From Sphagnum compactum (Eukaryota; Bryophyta; Sphagnopsida; Sphagnales): a DNA stretch of 64,000 nucleotides. Shown piece after piece: positions 1-12,079 of this stretch (position 1 is the first letter of the stretch; each line of letters opens with the position of its first letter). Made by a program: the position numbers and the translations under genes. The stretch spans positions 14,504,875 through 14,568,874 of the forward strand of contig OZ234495.1 in NCBI GenBank assembly GCA_965153455.1, read 5' to 3'. The notes under the pieces were generated by a model. That model saw nothing but the letters and a program-made list of their open reading frames with translations. It ran no database searches and was not told the DNA's origin.

Positions 1-1295
1 AAACACTTTTAAAGGCATGTCAAAGGAAAAACGAGAGCTTCAAGAAGGTTTACATTGAAAGGGAGCAACCCAAATTGAAACTTTGTAGAGGAGTAGATAA
101 AAGGTCTATGTTTCAATTGTAACAAGACGGGATGTCATTTCAAAGATTGCCCCAAACCAAAGTGAGGCAACTTGAACTTCAAGATAACATTTCCATCTAT
201 CAACCTCATGCAAAGTGAGGATTAGCTTAAGGAGGAGAATCACCTTGAAAGGGTGAGCTTTTAAACAAGAGGTTTTGTGCTTGTTGGACACAAGAGCCTA
301 ACATTAATTTGTAACTAAAGAAGTTGCGGAAAGGATGGAGCTCACAAGAGATGTAAACCTTGCATAAGTTTGGGGCTTCATTTACTGAATGGAACCCCAA
401 ACAAACAAAATTCGGAGTGGTGAATTGGCCAAAACCAGTTCACAACAAACTCAACCAGATTTGGTGTTTTATATTCAACATCTTCCTGACAAACTTTTCA
501 AAATAAAGCACAAGAAAGATCTTACATGGTTGTGAAATCTGAATAGGAAACCCTGATATAAACAAATACCAAACATGGTTAAACTCTAGAAATCTTCACA
601 ACATTCACTTCCACAGTTTCTTTCCAGTAAAATGAGACAACTACTTTATGGTAAAAATCTGCATTTGTTCCTGTTTCACATCGTCTTGAAAGAACTTCAT
701 AAGAATTGAGAACTACCCCAAAACTCTTCCTATGTGTTTATTTGCTTGAATACACCACTAGCTGGCAGACTGCCAGTAGAATGTAGGTAGGTTTTAGGGC
801 TTTCTAAATAGGCCTAGAATTTTGCAGTTGACCCGTTTGCATGTGTCTCTACACAGTTCATGTCCCTTTCTTGATATACAATCACAAGATAACAAGGTAG
901 GATCTAGGACTTAAATCCAAGCTGGACTCCTCTTTCTGTTTAAAATGCCAAGCTGTAGAGGCCAGCTTCTCATTTTGCTGGCCTTATGTGCCCAACAGGA
1001 TAGATCCTTAATCAAGATTTGAAAATCAAAGCCCTCTCATGCTGTGCTTGACACCCAATTTCTAACTAAGAAAACCCTAACAAAGACAAAGGCTTTTCAA
1101 GTGAAGTTTTTGAAACTAAATAATTCTTGAAAGGAACTGTGTGCATAAAGACATAAGGCCTGGATTTCCAATTTTGGAAACAAGTATGCCCAATATCTAA
1201 TTACACATTATTACAATATTCAATTTGCAATCATCCCTCTCTTTCACATGATGACGTCTGTACCTTAGTAGAAATGGTTTAGTTTCAACATTATC
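1..1295. other. Gene-poor stretch left of the PDH E1-beta gene
   Basis: No credible gene was recognised here. The only suggestive element is a short zinc-knuckle-like peptide at about 103-150, listed separately. The right part, from about 1,240, is likely 3' UTR or downstream sequence of the minus-strand PDH E1-beta gene whose stop codon is at 1,296. Confidence 0.5.
94..162 (+). pseudogene. Possible retrotransposon gag zinc-knuckle remnant
   Basis: In the frame starting at 103 the plus strand reads CFNCNKTGCHFKDC, which resembles the C-x2-C-x4-H-x4-C nucleic-acid-binding knuckle of LTR-retrotransposon Gag proteins. The usual histidine position holds cysteine, with histidine one residue later. 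In-frame stops lie at 94-96 and just after the knuckle, so nothing here can be a functional Gag. The match is short and could be chance. Confidence 0.3.
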
Positions 1296-4200
1296 TCAAG
1301 CTGCCTCCCTCCGATCCTCAACAGAAGTCCGGTGGCAAGCTCTCCGAACAGCCCGGACAACATCTTCAATCTGCAACAATGCACATCCGTGAGAGCTGTG
1401 TGAAAAGGAGCAGCAGAGACTATGATTTTTTTTGTGGCGAAAACTTGCCATTTTGCTATAAAAAAAAGGGTGCAAAGCAACATGATCAAGGGAACTTTTT
1501 TGAAAATTTCCAAAAAATTTGCCACATTTCAAGGAAGTTATGAAATTGCCAAGATTTAGCTAATATGTTCTAGTAGTTCGCAAACATGTAACAGGATTCC
1601 TAGATTTTCTACTTTATTTATCTTGCAGCCAGATTTGGCTAAATCCTCCTGTGGCTGATCGCCACTTTTGGTGCAACATGAGAAAATTGGAAAAAAAACA
1701 CTGAGCAGAGATGGTCAACATGCTCTAAACAACACTTGTTTCTGGCATCCACTGGTCCCTAAAGACCAAGGACAAGAGTAGCAGATGGACAAAGGAGAGA
1801 ACTAATGTTGGCCCATCTGAATGATTGGTTTGTTGGAGCCCACAGGGTGTGTGGGCTAGGGAAACAACTGACAGCTGATTGTGGAAGATACAACCTCCAA
1901 GGGAAGGAAGGGAGATAAATCATACCTGTGGTACAGCAAGCCGCTCAAGGTTGGCAGCATATGGCATGGGTACATCAGCACCACAAATGCGCTCCACAGG
2001 GGCATCCAAGTAGTAAAAGCTCTCTTCTACAACACTTGTACTGCATGCACACAGAGGAAGAGAAAACTACATCAGTGGCTTCCACACAACAAATAGAGCC
2101 CATGTAGATAGTGATATATTGGATATGATCCTTTTAGCCCTGGCAAACAGAGGGAAAAAGTAGTAGGAAAAGAATAGTAGACAAAGCCAAGACTCTACAA
2201 AATATGCCACATATAAAGTGGAAATCTTGAGAGAGGATCTTAAAGGCAAAAATAGAGGGGTTCATTCCCTTTCACAGAATGTGGATTTACCAGATTTCAG
2301 CCCCAACACCATGCTGAGGCCAGCCTTCCTCAAGTGTAAGAAGTCGTGATGTCTTGCGGACTGATGCATTGATAGTTGCTCTATCAAGAGGACGAATTGA
2401 CCGCAGATTGATGACCTGCAGATGGAATGCAGCCAAATTGAATGCACATGTCATACCATCTTTGGGACACCATTGAAGATCAAATGCAGATAAATGGGAT
2501 GCCTGCCTATCAGCAGTATGTGGCCTGTCCAACTCCTAAATTTTTCTATTCCAAACAACAGTTTCAATAACAAACATAGTGCTACTTCAAAAGACAACTC
2601 TTGATACCTCCACACTGATGCCTTCCTTGGCTAGTTCATCTGCAGCCTGCAAGGACAGTGCCATAATTTAGCCTTGCTGAATGGGGATGGGTCCAGGAGT
2701 CAGAAAGTACCAAACACCTCGAAATGATTTAGACAAACTCCACTAGAAGTAAAACAAATGGGAAGCAAACAAGTGTCAACACCATACCTTCAAAGCATAA
2801 CCAACCATCTTAGCAAAAGCAGTGATGGTGATGTCCTTCCCCTCCCTCTCAATCTGCATAAAGCACAGTCAATTCAAGGTCAAACAGCCCTTGGTCAAAA
2901 TCATTCATCAAGAACAGATTGGCTACAAATTCTTGAAGCTCATAGCAGGGAACAACCTCAACAGAGATTATGCAGAGAGGGCTTTCAAATTAAGCCTACT
3001 TATGCAATGAACTACATGAACTCACGAAACATGCCAATAAACCTGTCATATATGAAGTTTTATGACGGAAAATCTGAAGGGGGAAAATATGAACCTTGCT
3101 TTAATAACTGACCTTAGCCTTGCCAATTGGAAGAGTGAAGCTTGGATCAAGCACTTGTGGGGACACAGGGAATGTTTCTCCATACCTTTCAAAGATTGCA
3201 AAAGAAAAAGTGAATACAGGATTACTCCAGATTTTCACTTGCAATATGTAGTTCAAACTGCAGTAACTGACCATGACAGCACTTTGAGTTCAATGCAAAC
3301 ATAAGATGTCCAAATGGTGTGTTAGCAAGAAGTTCACAACCAGAATTAAAGCAGCAATCAGGTAGTTTATTGCAGGCTTTCAGGGACAGAAGTTTAGACC
3401 AATGTCTTTAAAGACACAAAGGCATCCTTATTGAGCACAAACAGCTCTAATCTTATTTGGACAAGCGTTTACACTTGCAGAAGAAGACATAGCCAGAATT
3501 GAAGAAGAATCAAAATGGCATACAGGAGCTCATTTTCCAGGAAGACAACAGGGTCAGGATCACGGATAGCAGCCTTGAGAAGTCCACGTGCATCCTCTGA
3601 ACTGTAGGGCACCAGCACTTTCAGTCCTGGACACTGGCCATACCATGCTGCAAAGCACTGCAGGGAAAAGACTTCTGTTAGACAATCAAACTCAGTGCTC
3701 ATTGATCAATAATTTCCATTTAACATGTCTATAGTCCACTCCTAGAAACCCACTGGGCAATGGAAAACAAAGCATAGTGACCCATCTCCAATGTTCCCAC
3801 ATGCAAATTTACATTGAGATAGCTACAAGATTGACATATTGAGGGGATAAAAATACCTGGGAATGCTGAGCAGCAACACCAGCAGCTGCTCCATTAGGAC
3901 CTCGAAAAACTATGGGCACACTAATTTTGCCTCCTGACATGTAGTTGGTCTTTGCAGCAGAGTTGATAATGTGGTCAATAGCCTGTCATATCAGCCCACA
4001 AAGCAAGAAGTGGTCCTGATTATGAAACAGATACCAGGTGAACCCAAGAAAAGAAAATCAGGGGCTAGGATACAAACATACAATTGAAAGGGCTAATGAG
4101 AGCAGCACAAATTCGCAGAAGAAACAGCAATAGCAATGAGATACAGAGAGGGCCAATGCAGGTATTGAGATACCTGCATAGCAAAATTGAATGTCATGAA

Positions 4201-6797
4201 TTCCACTATGGGCTTCAATCCAAAAAAAGCTGCTCCAACTCCAAGACCTGTGAACCCTGCCTAAAGATTCCTCAAGCCCAAGTCACAAATTGGAGTGAGT
4301 CAGTCACCCCACATATGGCTTCATGAACAGGGGGATTAGAATCTTTCATTGTAGCTGTAGAGACAGAATATTCCTTGCTTGATCATGAATTATGTTGAAT
4401 TCACCTTCCAGATGCTAAGCAAATTGTTTAGTGAGCATTTTACTGGTGCAATGATACAAAACAAGAAACTTCCTCTTGCCTATGTTCAATGAGACTAACC
4501 TCAGTAATTGGAGTGTCCAGCACACGGTCAGGTCCAAACTTCTGTAAAAGTCCCTTTGTCACCTGTCATGTAGACTAGAAAATATTAACAATTTCCTTAT
4601 CATGACTACATATCTATGAGGTTGTGGAGAAAACTCCACATTAAACAATTTGAAGGTTATGAAGTGATAACCCTATGAGAGTCACTCACAACATGTCAGA
4701 CATTGCCTTCAACTACATATGTACACAGATCTTTTGCCAAATCAAAAGACATGACACTACAGGCTGCACAAGTCCAATGTGAACATTATCTCTTGTAAGC
4801 TAAGAAGAACATAAAGTTCATACAACAAAAAAATAATCCGAGTGTGCTGGATACTGAAGACTCAATGAAAGACATTCAAACTGCAAATAGCAGACAAGTA
4901 GACAAGTACCTTGTAAGCACCTTGATATTCACCAACCTGTCAAAAATACACATACTCATGAGATAAGACTTGGTGTTACACTCTTATGAAGAACTCCATA
5001 GCCCCCTGCTTAGATATGGTCATTATACTGTCAAACATGGGAATCTATGTTTTCACTTCTCCAATCCAACTGCGCTTCCTTCATTGCTTGGAACCATAAA
5101 ATTCATTCCTAAGAACTGCAGCCCAAGGTTAAAAATAAAATTGTTGATAACCTCCATTTCCATCTTGGCAAATCCTTTCAGCATTATAGGTTCCTATCTA
5201 CAATCTGCAAATAGAAAGTTTAGGCAAACCCCCTACCTCCTCACCAATCACAAAAACTTTGGAGTCGGCTGACATTTCTTCTTCAATTGCTGAATTGAGA
5301 GCATCCCTAACAGTCATCTGTGCTCCCCACACAACCCTCCTTTCTCAGCTCATGCAATTCTGCCAAACATTTGCAGAATGACTTCATTTGTCACCAATCC
5401 TACTTTTCTGCGACTGCTATTCATAGTAGTTTCCTCCTGTTTCGTTCAAGACCCACTTCTCTATAATAGTCGAAGCTGCTTCATTGCTTATAACATCAGG
5501 CTGTGAATGTCTTGACACTCCATTCAACCATGTTTCAGGTTCAGGTCTAGGATCACAGACAAGAGACATACCTCACTGCTGGTGGACATTAACCTCTTGG
5601 AGGCTGCCCAAGCCATAGCAGCTGCATTATCATTGCTGCGTCTCTGAAGAAAACAAACCACTCTCAAGTCAGTACCAAGAAAATATCCTGCCCTTTCACA
5701 AGACATCTCTCATCTTTCTCTTGCTCTTTCCTGGAAAAAAAAAAAACTTCGTCACTGAAGAAGATGGCATGAGAGCTTGATAGTCCTACAGCATAACATA
5801 AGTTCAAGATCTAACCTCAACAACCTGATCAGAACTCTTGACCTAGGCATTGAGAAAAGCTGGCTATTTGCAAACAGAAATATTTGCTACCAGAATCAGG
5901 ATAATGTTCAGCTTAGAAAGGAGAAAAATGATGAGAAAAGCTGCTTCATAGACATTTGCTAATTTATTCTAGAACTAAAAGGTTTGCCTCCAACTTACAT
6001 AAAAACAAAACTCTGAAAGGAATTCCACATAGGTATCGACATGGCTAGTTTTCTTAGGACTAAGATCATCCTCATCAGACTTTCCTTCTGGATCCAAAAA
6101 AAGAAAATGAACAAAACGAAACCCTGAATTTCCACAATAAAACTTGAGGAGAAGTGAACAAGCCATACATGAGGGAAACAACCAGAGAATAGAATCACAA
6201 CATTTGTCTAGAGTTCAACCTCACAGCCACAAGAAGAACAGACACAAAAAGGATAATAAGAAACATATTATTCATGCTTGCTCTGGCATCAATTCCACAT
6301 CGAATCCTAACAATTGCCACAAGAGAAAAAACCTCCAAAAGAATCCGAACTCGTACCAGAAACTAGGACGACATTCCTTTCCAACAGAAGATATAATGGA
6401 AACCCCAATAAATCTCCAAGACCGAATATTATTTCTCCGGCAACAACGAGAATCGAGGTCTATGACAAAGGAAGCCGAAGCAGAACTCCAGGACCTATCT
6501 CTCTCTCTCTCTCTCCAATTTGATGGAAAAAGAATAACAACAACAACATAATGCATGGAATGAATAAAAGAAAAGGAAAGGAAACCGGATTCTACGAAAA
6601 CGAAACCCTAGAAGTAAGGAGGCTGACAAAGATTGCAAAAGAGAAAGGAAGAAGAACAAATGTACGCCCGGGAATTGACTGACGATGAGAAAAGGAGGAA
6701 GAAGAAGAAGAAGAAGAAGAAGCAACATCATTACCTGCACAGAGGTGAGAATCGAACGGCCGACTTCACCCGCCTGCCGTCCCACTGCTCCCCACAT
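1296..6797 (-). CDS. PDHB: Pyruvate dehydrogenase E1 component subunit beta, mitochondrial
   Basis: This is the beta subunit of the thiamine-diphosphate-dependent E1 of the mitochondrial pyruvate dehydrogenase complex, which decarboxylates pyruvate and acetylates the E2 lipoyl group. Fourteen exons join without a frame break into 381 residues, close to the plant norm of about 363: 6797-6735, 5643-5572, 5317-5237, 4936-4910, 4562-4500, 4260-4174, 3982-3857, 3657-3524, 3185-3113, 2853-2788, 2646-2608, 2415-2291, 2040-1926 and 1370-1296. Residues 1-45 are rich in R, S and A and look like a mitochondrial presequence. The mature part starts near [15 protein letters not shown]. The active-site Glu (human E89 equivalent) is the E of DTPITE at residue 102, and the catalytic His lies in AAQHSQ at residue 171. 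The C-terminal transketolase half carries [17 protein letters not shown] and EEGWPQHG. The first ATG of exon 1 gives the presequence and was chosen as start. The mitochondrial rather than plastid paralogue is favoured by overall similarity. Confidence 0.95.
6680..6725. repeat. (GAA)n-type microsatellite in PDH E1-beta intron 1
   Basis: A purine-rich AAG/GAA run lies just inside intron 1, a few bases downstream of the exon 1 donor on the minus strand. In the transcript it reads as a CTT-rich tract next to the 5' splice site. No other function is evident. Confidence 0.8.
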
Positions 6798-8574
6798 GGT
6801 GACAGCTTCTGAAAGAACTCAGAGAAGAGGACAGGAATGGGGAAGAGATGGCGAGGCGGAAGAGTGAGTGAGTGAGTGCGTGCCTGACTGAGAATCCCTT
6901 GCTGGCGCCCTTCGCTCTGGGCGCGCTTCTCGAAAGAGGCCAAAAAAACCACCTCAACACTTTGTCCTCTGGAAGACCCAATTGGCCAAGTCACCAGAAG
7001 AGTCGATTGGTCCTCTTCTTGTTCTGTTGTTACCTACATACCTAGTGCGCTTTTTCTTTTCTTTTCCTTTTTTCTTTTTAAAAATAAAAATAAAACTTAA
7101 AATTCATAAATAATATTATTTTATAGTGTATTTATAATTTTTTAAAATTTTATATATTTTTTATAAATAAAGAATTTGATGATTTTTTTTTAAGCACAAC
7201 AAAAGACCTCTTCAATGCCATGTATCAACTTTTGAACATACCCTACCCATGGAACAAGGTCATTCATGTTGAAGCAAAGAATTGATTAGAAAATGAAGGT
7301 AATTTTGAAATTAAAATGGGTCTTATTTTTTTAATTTTAAAAAAATCTTTTTTTTTCCCCTGTTGAAGACAACATTTTCCCTTTTTTTTTTTTTTTTTTT
7401 TGGGAGTGTGTAACTAGAATTTTAGAAAGATGATTATATATGTTTTAGACTTCATATATCTCACTTGTACCTAGATTTAGTTAAATCTTCTTATGGAGAA
7501 TCATCACTTTTTTTTACATCTTCCTATGGGTGATAGCCACTTTGGCTGCATAAGTCATTTATTTTTATTTTAAAAAATTATTAATTATTAATTATTAAAA
7601 ATAACAATAACAATAAATAGATAAATAAAAGCACTGATCATGTAGGGATGTGAAACTTGGACATTGTTAGAATGCATTGTACAATGATGTTACTTTTCTT
7701 GGAATTTTGAATTCATTTCATTTTTTTCTTAATATAATATTTCAACATTTTGCCTTTATATTCTCATTTTACTGATATGAGGTAAGTACCTTACCCTAAG
7801 GTCAGTTTCGTCATAAAAATAATCCTCAAAATAGTGAAATAACATTTTATGAAAATAGGAAGTTGAATTGTTGAAAATCATCATAACGGTCATAGGTTAC
7901 ACATGAATAATTTCACTACTCATATCACAACATTATAATAGATGATGGAAAAATATATAATTTCAAAATTAAAAAACAAATTCATTTTTGAAAAAAAATT
8001 CATTTTGTCAATGTGGAAATTGACCCTAGGCTTCGGTAGCCTATATATTTGATATTGAAACTGGTATAAATTGTTACAAGGCTAGTACTACTACCTTAGG
8101 TCATACCAACCCGGTAAGGTCCTTATTAGTATCGATACCATTGTTGATATATATATTGTTTCTGAGTCCAAATTTAATCCCTGACACTTTTGAAGGTGAA
8201 CTCGTAGTAGTACTAATGGTCAATGTGTGAAAATATTAAATTGTTCTCACTTCTACATCAAAGTCCATCTAGGAAAATCAGTCAATGTTAAGGTCAATTC
8301 ACATTTAGGGGTAGGCTATTAAAAAAAAACGAGAAAAAGGTAAGTTAACCTAAATAGTTAGAGTTTACTTTAGGTTAGTTAAGTTACCTTTTAGGTTAGT
8401 GATAGTAACTACCATTGTGGGTTATTCTTGTTCACATTAGGCGCTTTAGCTAAGGTAGGTAGGACATGTGTCGTGTTATCATTAACATGTCATTCAAAGA
8501 TTGCGGACGCATTCATAGCAACGTAAGTTCCTTCCCTCCCAATTCATTTGCATCATTACTTTTTTTTTAGTGCG
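6798..8574. other. AT-rich intergenic region upstream of PDH E1-beta
   Basis: The first 250 bases probably hold the PDH E1-beta promoter and leader (minus strand). I cannot assign a TATA box or start site with confidence. Beyond about 7,050 the sequence is AT-rich with homopolymer runs, such as T runs near 7,383-7,400, and no coding pattern. An imperfect inverted repeat at about 8,339-8,390 (AGGTAAGTTAACCTAAA against a near reverse complement) could form a hairpin. Confidence 0.5.
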
Positions 8575-9165
8575 AAGCTCCTCAAATTTTTGATTATGTA
8601 GCTCCTCCTTGTTCCTCAATTTTCATTTTCCTATTTTCAATTGTGCTGCTCCTTTGTTGTTTTTGCATGTGAAGCTCCTCTGAGCTCTGTTGTTGTAGGT
8701 CCTCCTTGTTTTTGAATTTCTTTCTTCTATTGTTGGTTGTGCAGGTTTTGTGTTCTTTTGCGTGCAAAGCTCCTCCAAACTTTGTTACTATAGCTCCTCT
8801 TTGCTCTTGGCTTTTCATTTTCCTACTTTGATTATGGAGCTTCTTTGCGTTCTTTCCGAGTGTAAAGTTCTTTTAAACTCTGTTCATAAAACTCTTTATT
8901 ACTTTTTTCTTTTCATTTTCCTACTTTCGAGCAGCTCCTCAATGTTCTTTCCACGTGCAAAGTCTTTTGAGCTATGTTGATGTAGCTCCTCCTTGCTCCT
9001 AATTTTCCTTTTTTTGTTTTTGGTTATGCAGCTCCTGTGTTCTTTTCACACCCGAAGCTCCTTCAAAGTCTATTGTTGTAGCTCCTCTTTGCTCCTAGCT
9101 TTTCGATTGTGGAGCTCCTATGTTCTTTCCACATGCAAAGCTCCTCCGAGTTGTGATTATCTTTG
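8575..9165. repeat. Minisatellite, unit about 95-97 bp, about six copies
   Basis: The phrase GTAGCTCCTCCTTGCTCCT and its variants recur at about 8,601, 8,698, 8,793, 8,889, 8,984 and 9,081, a spacing of 95-97 bases. Each unit also carries a diverged TTTTCATTTTCCTA segment, a GTTCTTTCCACGTGCAAAG-like segment and GAGCTCTGTTG. Short frames on both strands here are by-products of the repeat. Confidence 0.8.
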
Positions 9166-9454
9166 CACTTTACAATGCGGTCATTGTAAGTGGTTATTCT
9201 TGCACAATTTTTGCAAATTGTGTTGCAAATTCAAGGTTTGATTTTGCAAGGTTTCAACATAGCAAAATTTGACCTTCTGTCTAAAGCTCCAATGCCTCCT
9301 ACAAAAGATGTTTGGTTTGCTTTTGAAACGATGCATCACACAATTGTTCTCATGTGTGTATGATATTTTAAGGACTGAAGAACTTGGCGACCGGGTTAAA
9401 GCATGATCAACCACTTGGTATTCACATTTTTCGATGACATAGTACAACGACCTC

Positions 9455-10420
9455 ATGTGGATTGAGCACTTATGTGTTAATAAGAACTTTGTCCATCACT
9501 TGACTAAAAAGTTTAAACCTTTCATGGAAAAAAAGAACATGAAATTTCAAGTTATTGTCCCTATGAGTATCCATGTAGCCTATAGTTTGTACAAACTTGT
9601 GCACGCATTTAAGTACTTGAGCTGCTCTGAATTGTTTAATATCAAAAAATCAAATGTCCACCTTGTCCTGCATGAATTCGTGTGCATAATGAACTTTGTT
9701 TTAAAAAACCAAATGAAATGGCATGAGGGTAATGACCTAATTGAAGTCACGGATGGGTTCAAAGACTTCTACGGCATGCCATTAGTCCATGGCGCCACAA
9801 ATGCAATGCAAATTCATGTGCAGAAGCTGAAGGCCCAAGTTTTTGTAATTGACTTTTATTCTTTCAAATCAAAGGGTTACAACATTCAAATGCAAGTTGT
9901 TATGGACCATCGAAAGAGGTTTTGAAATGTGTATGTTGGGATTCCAATTTTGAGGATGTCTTCATTGTACCACAAAGCAATTGAATAGAGTTTGTTTGTT
10001 ATTGAACTTAGACAAAAAGGTATCAAACCTTACATTCTAGGGGACAAAGGTTATCCCTTACTACCATGGTTGATGGTGCCACATAAACAAATAGGGGTAT
10101 GTTAGATTATGCTTGAAGCTCTTTACAATCGACAATTATTTCGTGGCAAAAGTGCAGTTGAAAACTCCTTTGGAATTTTAAAAAAATGTTCAATGGACCT
10201 CCCTTGTTAGCATATCATTTGAAGCAAAGAGGGAATGGACATAATGAACAACCCACCACTTTTTCTCTTGGGTTATTTTTGGGTGCCCTTCAAAATGCAT
10301 CAAAGAGCCTAGGAGCAATGGACCCACTTTACACTTCCAAAAGTTTAACTTTCTTTGAAAGGACAAAAGATCAATTCCACTTCAATCCAAGTTATAGCCC
10401 TCAAGAAGTGGTAGTTACTT
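9455..10420 (+). pseudogene. Decayed PIF/Harbinger (DDE_Tnp_4) transposase
   Basis: A first frame at 9,455-9,925 encodes 156 residues with the Harbinger layout: an N-terminal helical part (HVAYSLYKLVHAFKYLS, then a weak HTH-like segment), GFKDFYGMPLVHGATNAMQ and the QVVMDHRKRF block. After a stop the same frame continues as NVYVGIPILRMSSLYHKA, interrupted by further stops. Shifted frames then give ILGDKGYPLLPWLMVP at about 10,036-10,080 and RGKSAVENSFGILKK near 10,145-10,190. In the family these blocks hold the second Asp and the Glu of the DDE triad, and both are present. The first Asp, normally in GSIDGT, is absent because the equivalent reads GATNAM. With that loss plus stops and frameshifts the element cannot make active transposase. 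The tail to 10,420 includes a frame with no family match that I can name. Terminal inverted repeats were not found. Confidence 0.85.
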
Positions 10421-10429
10421 GAGGCCTAT

Positions 10430-12079
10430 ATACTTGTCAAAGCTTAATTCTCTTAATAATTTTAATGGGGGGAAATGCCCCCCACACAAAAGTGGGAATT
10501 GGGTACAAGAATTTTTGCTCTAAGCTTTGAAGATTATATTGACATTCTGCACACACCAAATATTTTATTGAAAGAAATCATTTTTGTTTGCTACATCAAT
10601 CAAAAATTTCAAAATAAATAAAGTCGTTTTTGTCTTATTAAGGGTTTAGGGTTGAAGAATATGGCCTCTAAGAAACCTCATTGAAAAATATGAAAGGTAT
10701 AAAAATGAAAAAGGTATTGGGTTCACTTTGGCCCTATTATATTTAACATTTTTTTCAAAAAAATTGGCTTTGAACGAGGATTTTTAACTAAAACAAAAAT
10801 TCTTGAATTCACTTTTCCTAATCAAATTGAATAATTAATTGATTTTTTCACTTTTAGTTTGATAGTATAATGATGATGTAAAGTAAGGCCCCAAGGTTGA
10901 AACCTTCTTGAAATAAAGATAGCTGAGGGTGACCACATTGAAAGGCTTACATCAAGATGGTAGCAAAGTTTAGCCCAACATTTTGACAATTGTCTTTGCC
11001 CATTGTAAAGCATGAGGCAAACCTTATCATAAGGCTAAACACATGTACATCACAACATATTTGAAGAGGCATTATTCATGTATAAGGCACCCTCCAAATA
11101 CATTAGGAAATTTCTTCGAATGTTGTATGTAACTTGAAGCAAAGAATTGAAGATGATGATTTTAAATGAAATATTTAATAAGGAAATTGGTGGTGACCAA
11201 GCTTGATGTTTGTGGTTTGATAATTCAAAATATCTCTTATTATTGTTGTGCACGAGTATGCAAGATTCATAGGGAACACATCTCCTCACTCGATTTCTTG
11301 AGATTTTTTTGGGTTCATGAATTATATTATTACACAAGGTGTAACTTGTCTTTGGCTTTATTCAACTCACAAGCATGCTTGCCATTTGCCTAAGTCTCAA
11401 GCCTATGTGTAGGATAAAGCCTCAAGATTGGGCATTTTCAAGAATAGGGGCCAAGGACAAGGCAATAGTTGAGTCCAACCTCAAGTTTTGAAAATGTCCC
11501 ACACCCATGGGCTTTAATCATGGTAAGGCTCGAGGCAAAGGCTATCATGAACTTAAACATACATAGATGACACAATGAATCATGGATATAAGGTGCCTTC
11601 CATATGCATTTTATAAATTTTCCAATTGCTTTACATATTTTTTTGGGTTTAACATGAAATAGAATGTTTTCTCCAAACTCATTATATGTGTTTTTTTCAT
11701 AATTATTGGATGTAAAGGCCATTGTCTTCTCAAGCCAACCTTTGTTCATTTCATTAGGTGATAAGTTTTACTCATTCCATTTACATATGTAACCAAATAA
11801 CCACATAAAGTGGGCACAACAAGTCTTTTTGTTTTATTTTCTAGATTTATCCAAAGTATATGGCTTGAAGACATTCATGAATATTGTGCACCTCAACTAC
11901 CTCACTTCTTTCCAAATAATTGCCTTGCTTATTTACTTTACCTATCTATCTATAAAGAAAGGTAGTTTGTTTTGTTTTGTAATTATGAAATCCACTGAAC
12001 CAGGATGCTTCAGATTGTGTTCTTAGTGTCTTTGGAAAGCTCTTGACAAGGAAGGGTGCATGGGCTTGGTTTCCAGTGA
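10430..12079. other. AT-rich intergenic stretch with a weak internal duplication
   Basis: No gene was recognised. Segments around 11,010-11,115 and 11,520-11,630 share a run of similar phrases (catgaggcaaa, an aaacatacat-like run, ATAAGGCACCCTCCAAATACAT against ATAAGGTGCCTTCCATATGCAT). This suggests an old duplication about 500 bases apart. Its identity is unknown. Confidence 0.4.

Noticed and set aside
6144-6797. Plus- and minus-strand frames of 94-135 codons between PDH E1-beta exons 1 and 2
   Set aside because: They lie in intron 1 or antisense to it, contain simple repeats such as RERER and lack domains.
8594-9241. Several short frames on both strands rich in Leu/Phe/Cys
   Set aside because: They track the 95-bp minisatellite unit and have no family similarity.
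9181-9456. 91-codon minus frame before the Harbinger relic
   Set aside because: It is antisense to the transposase upstream region, with no domain.
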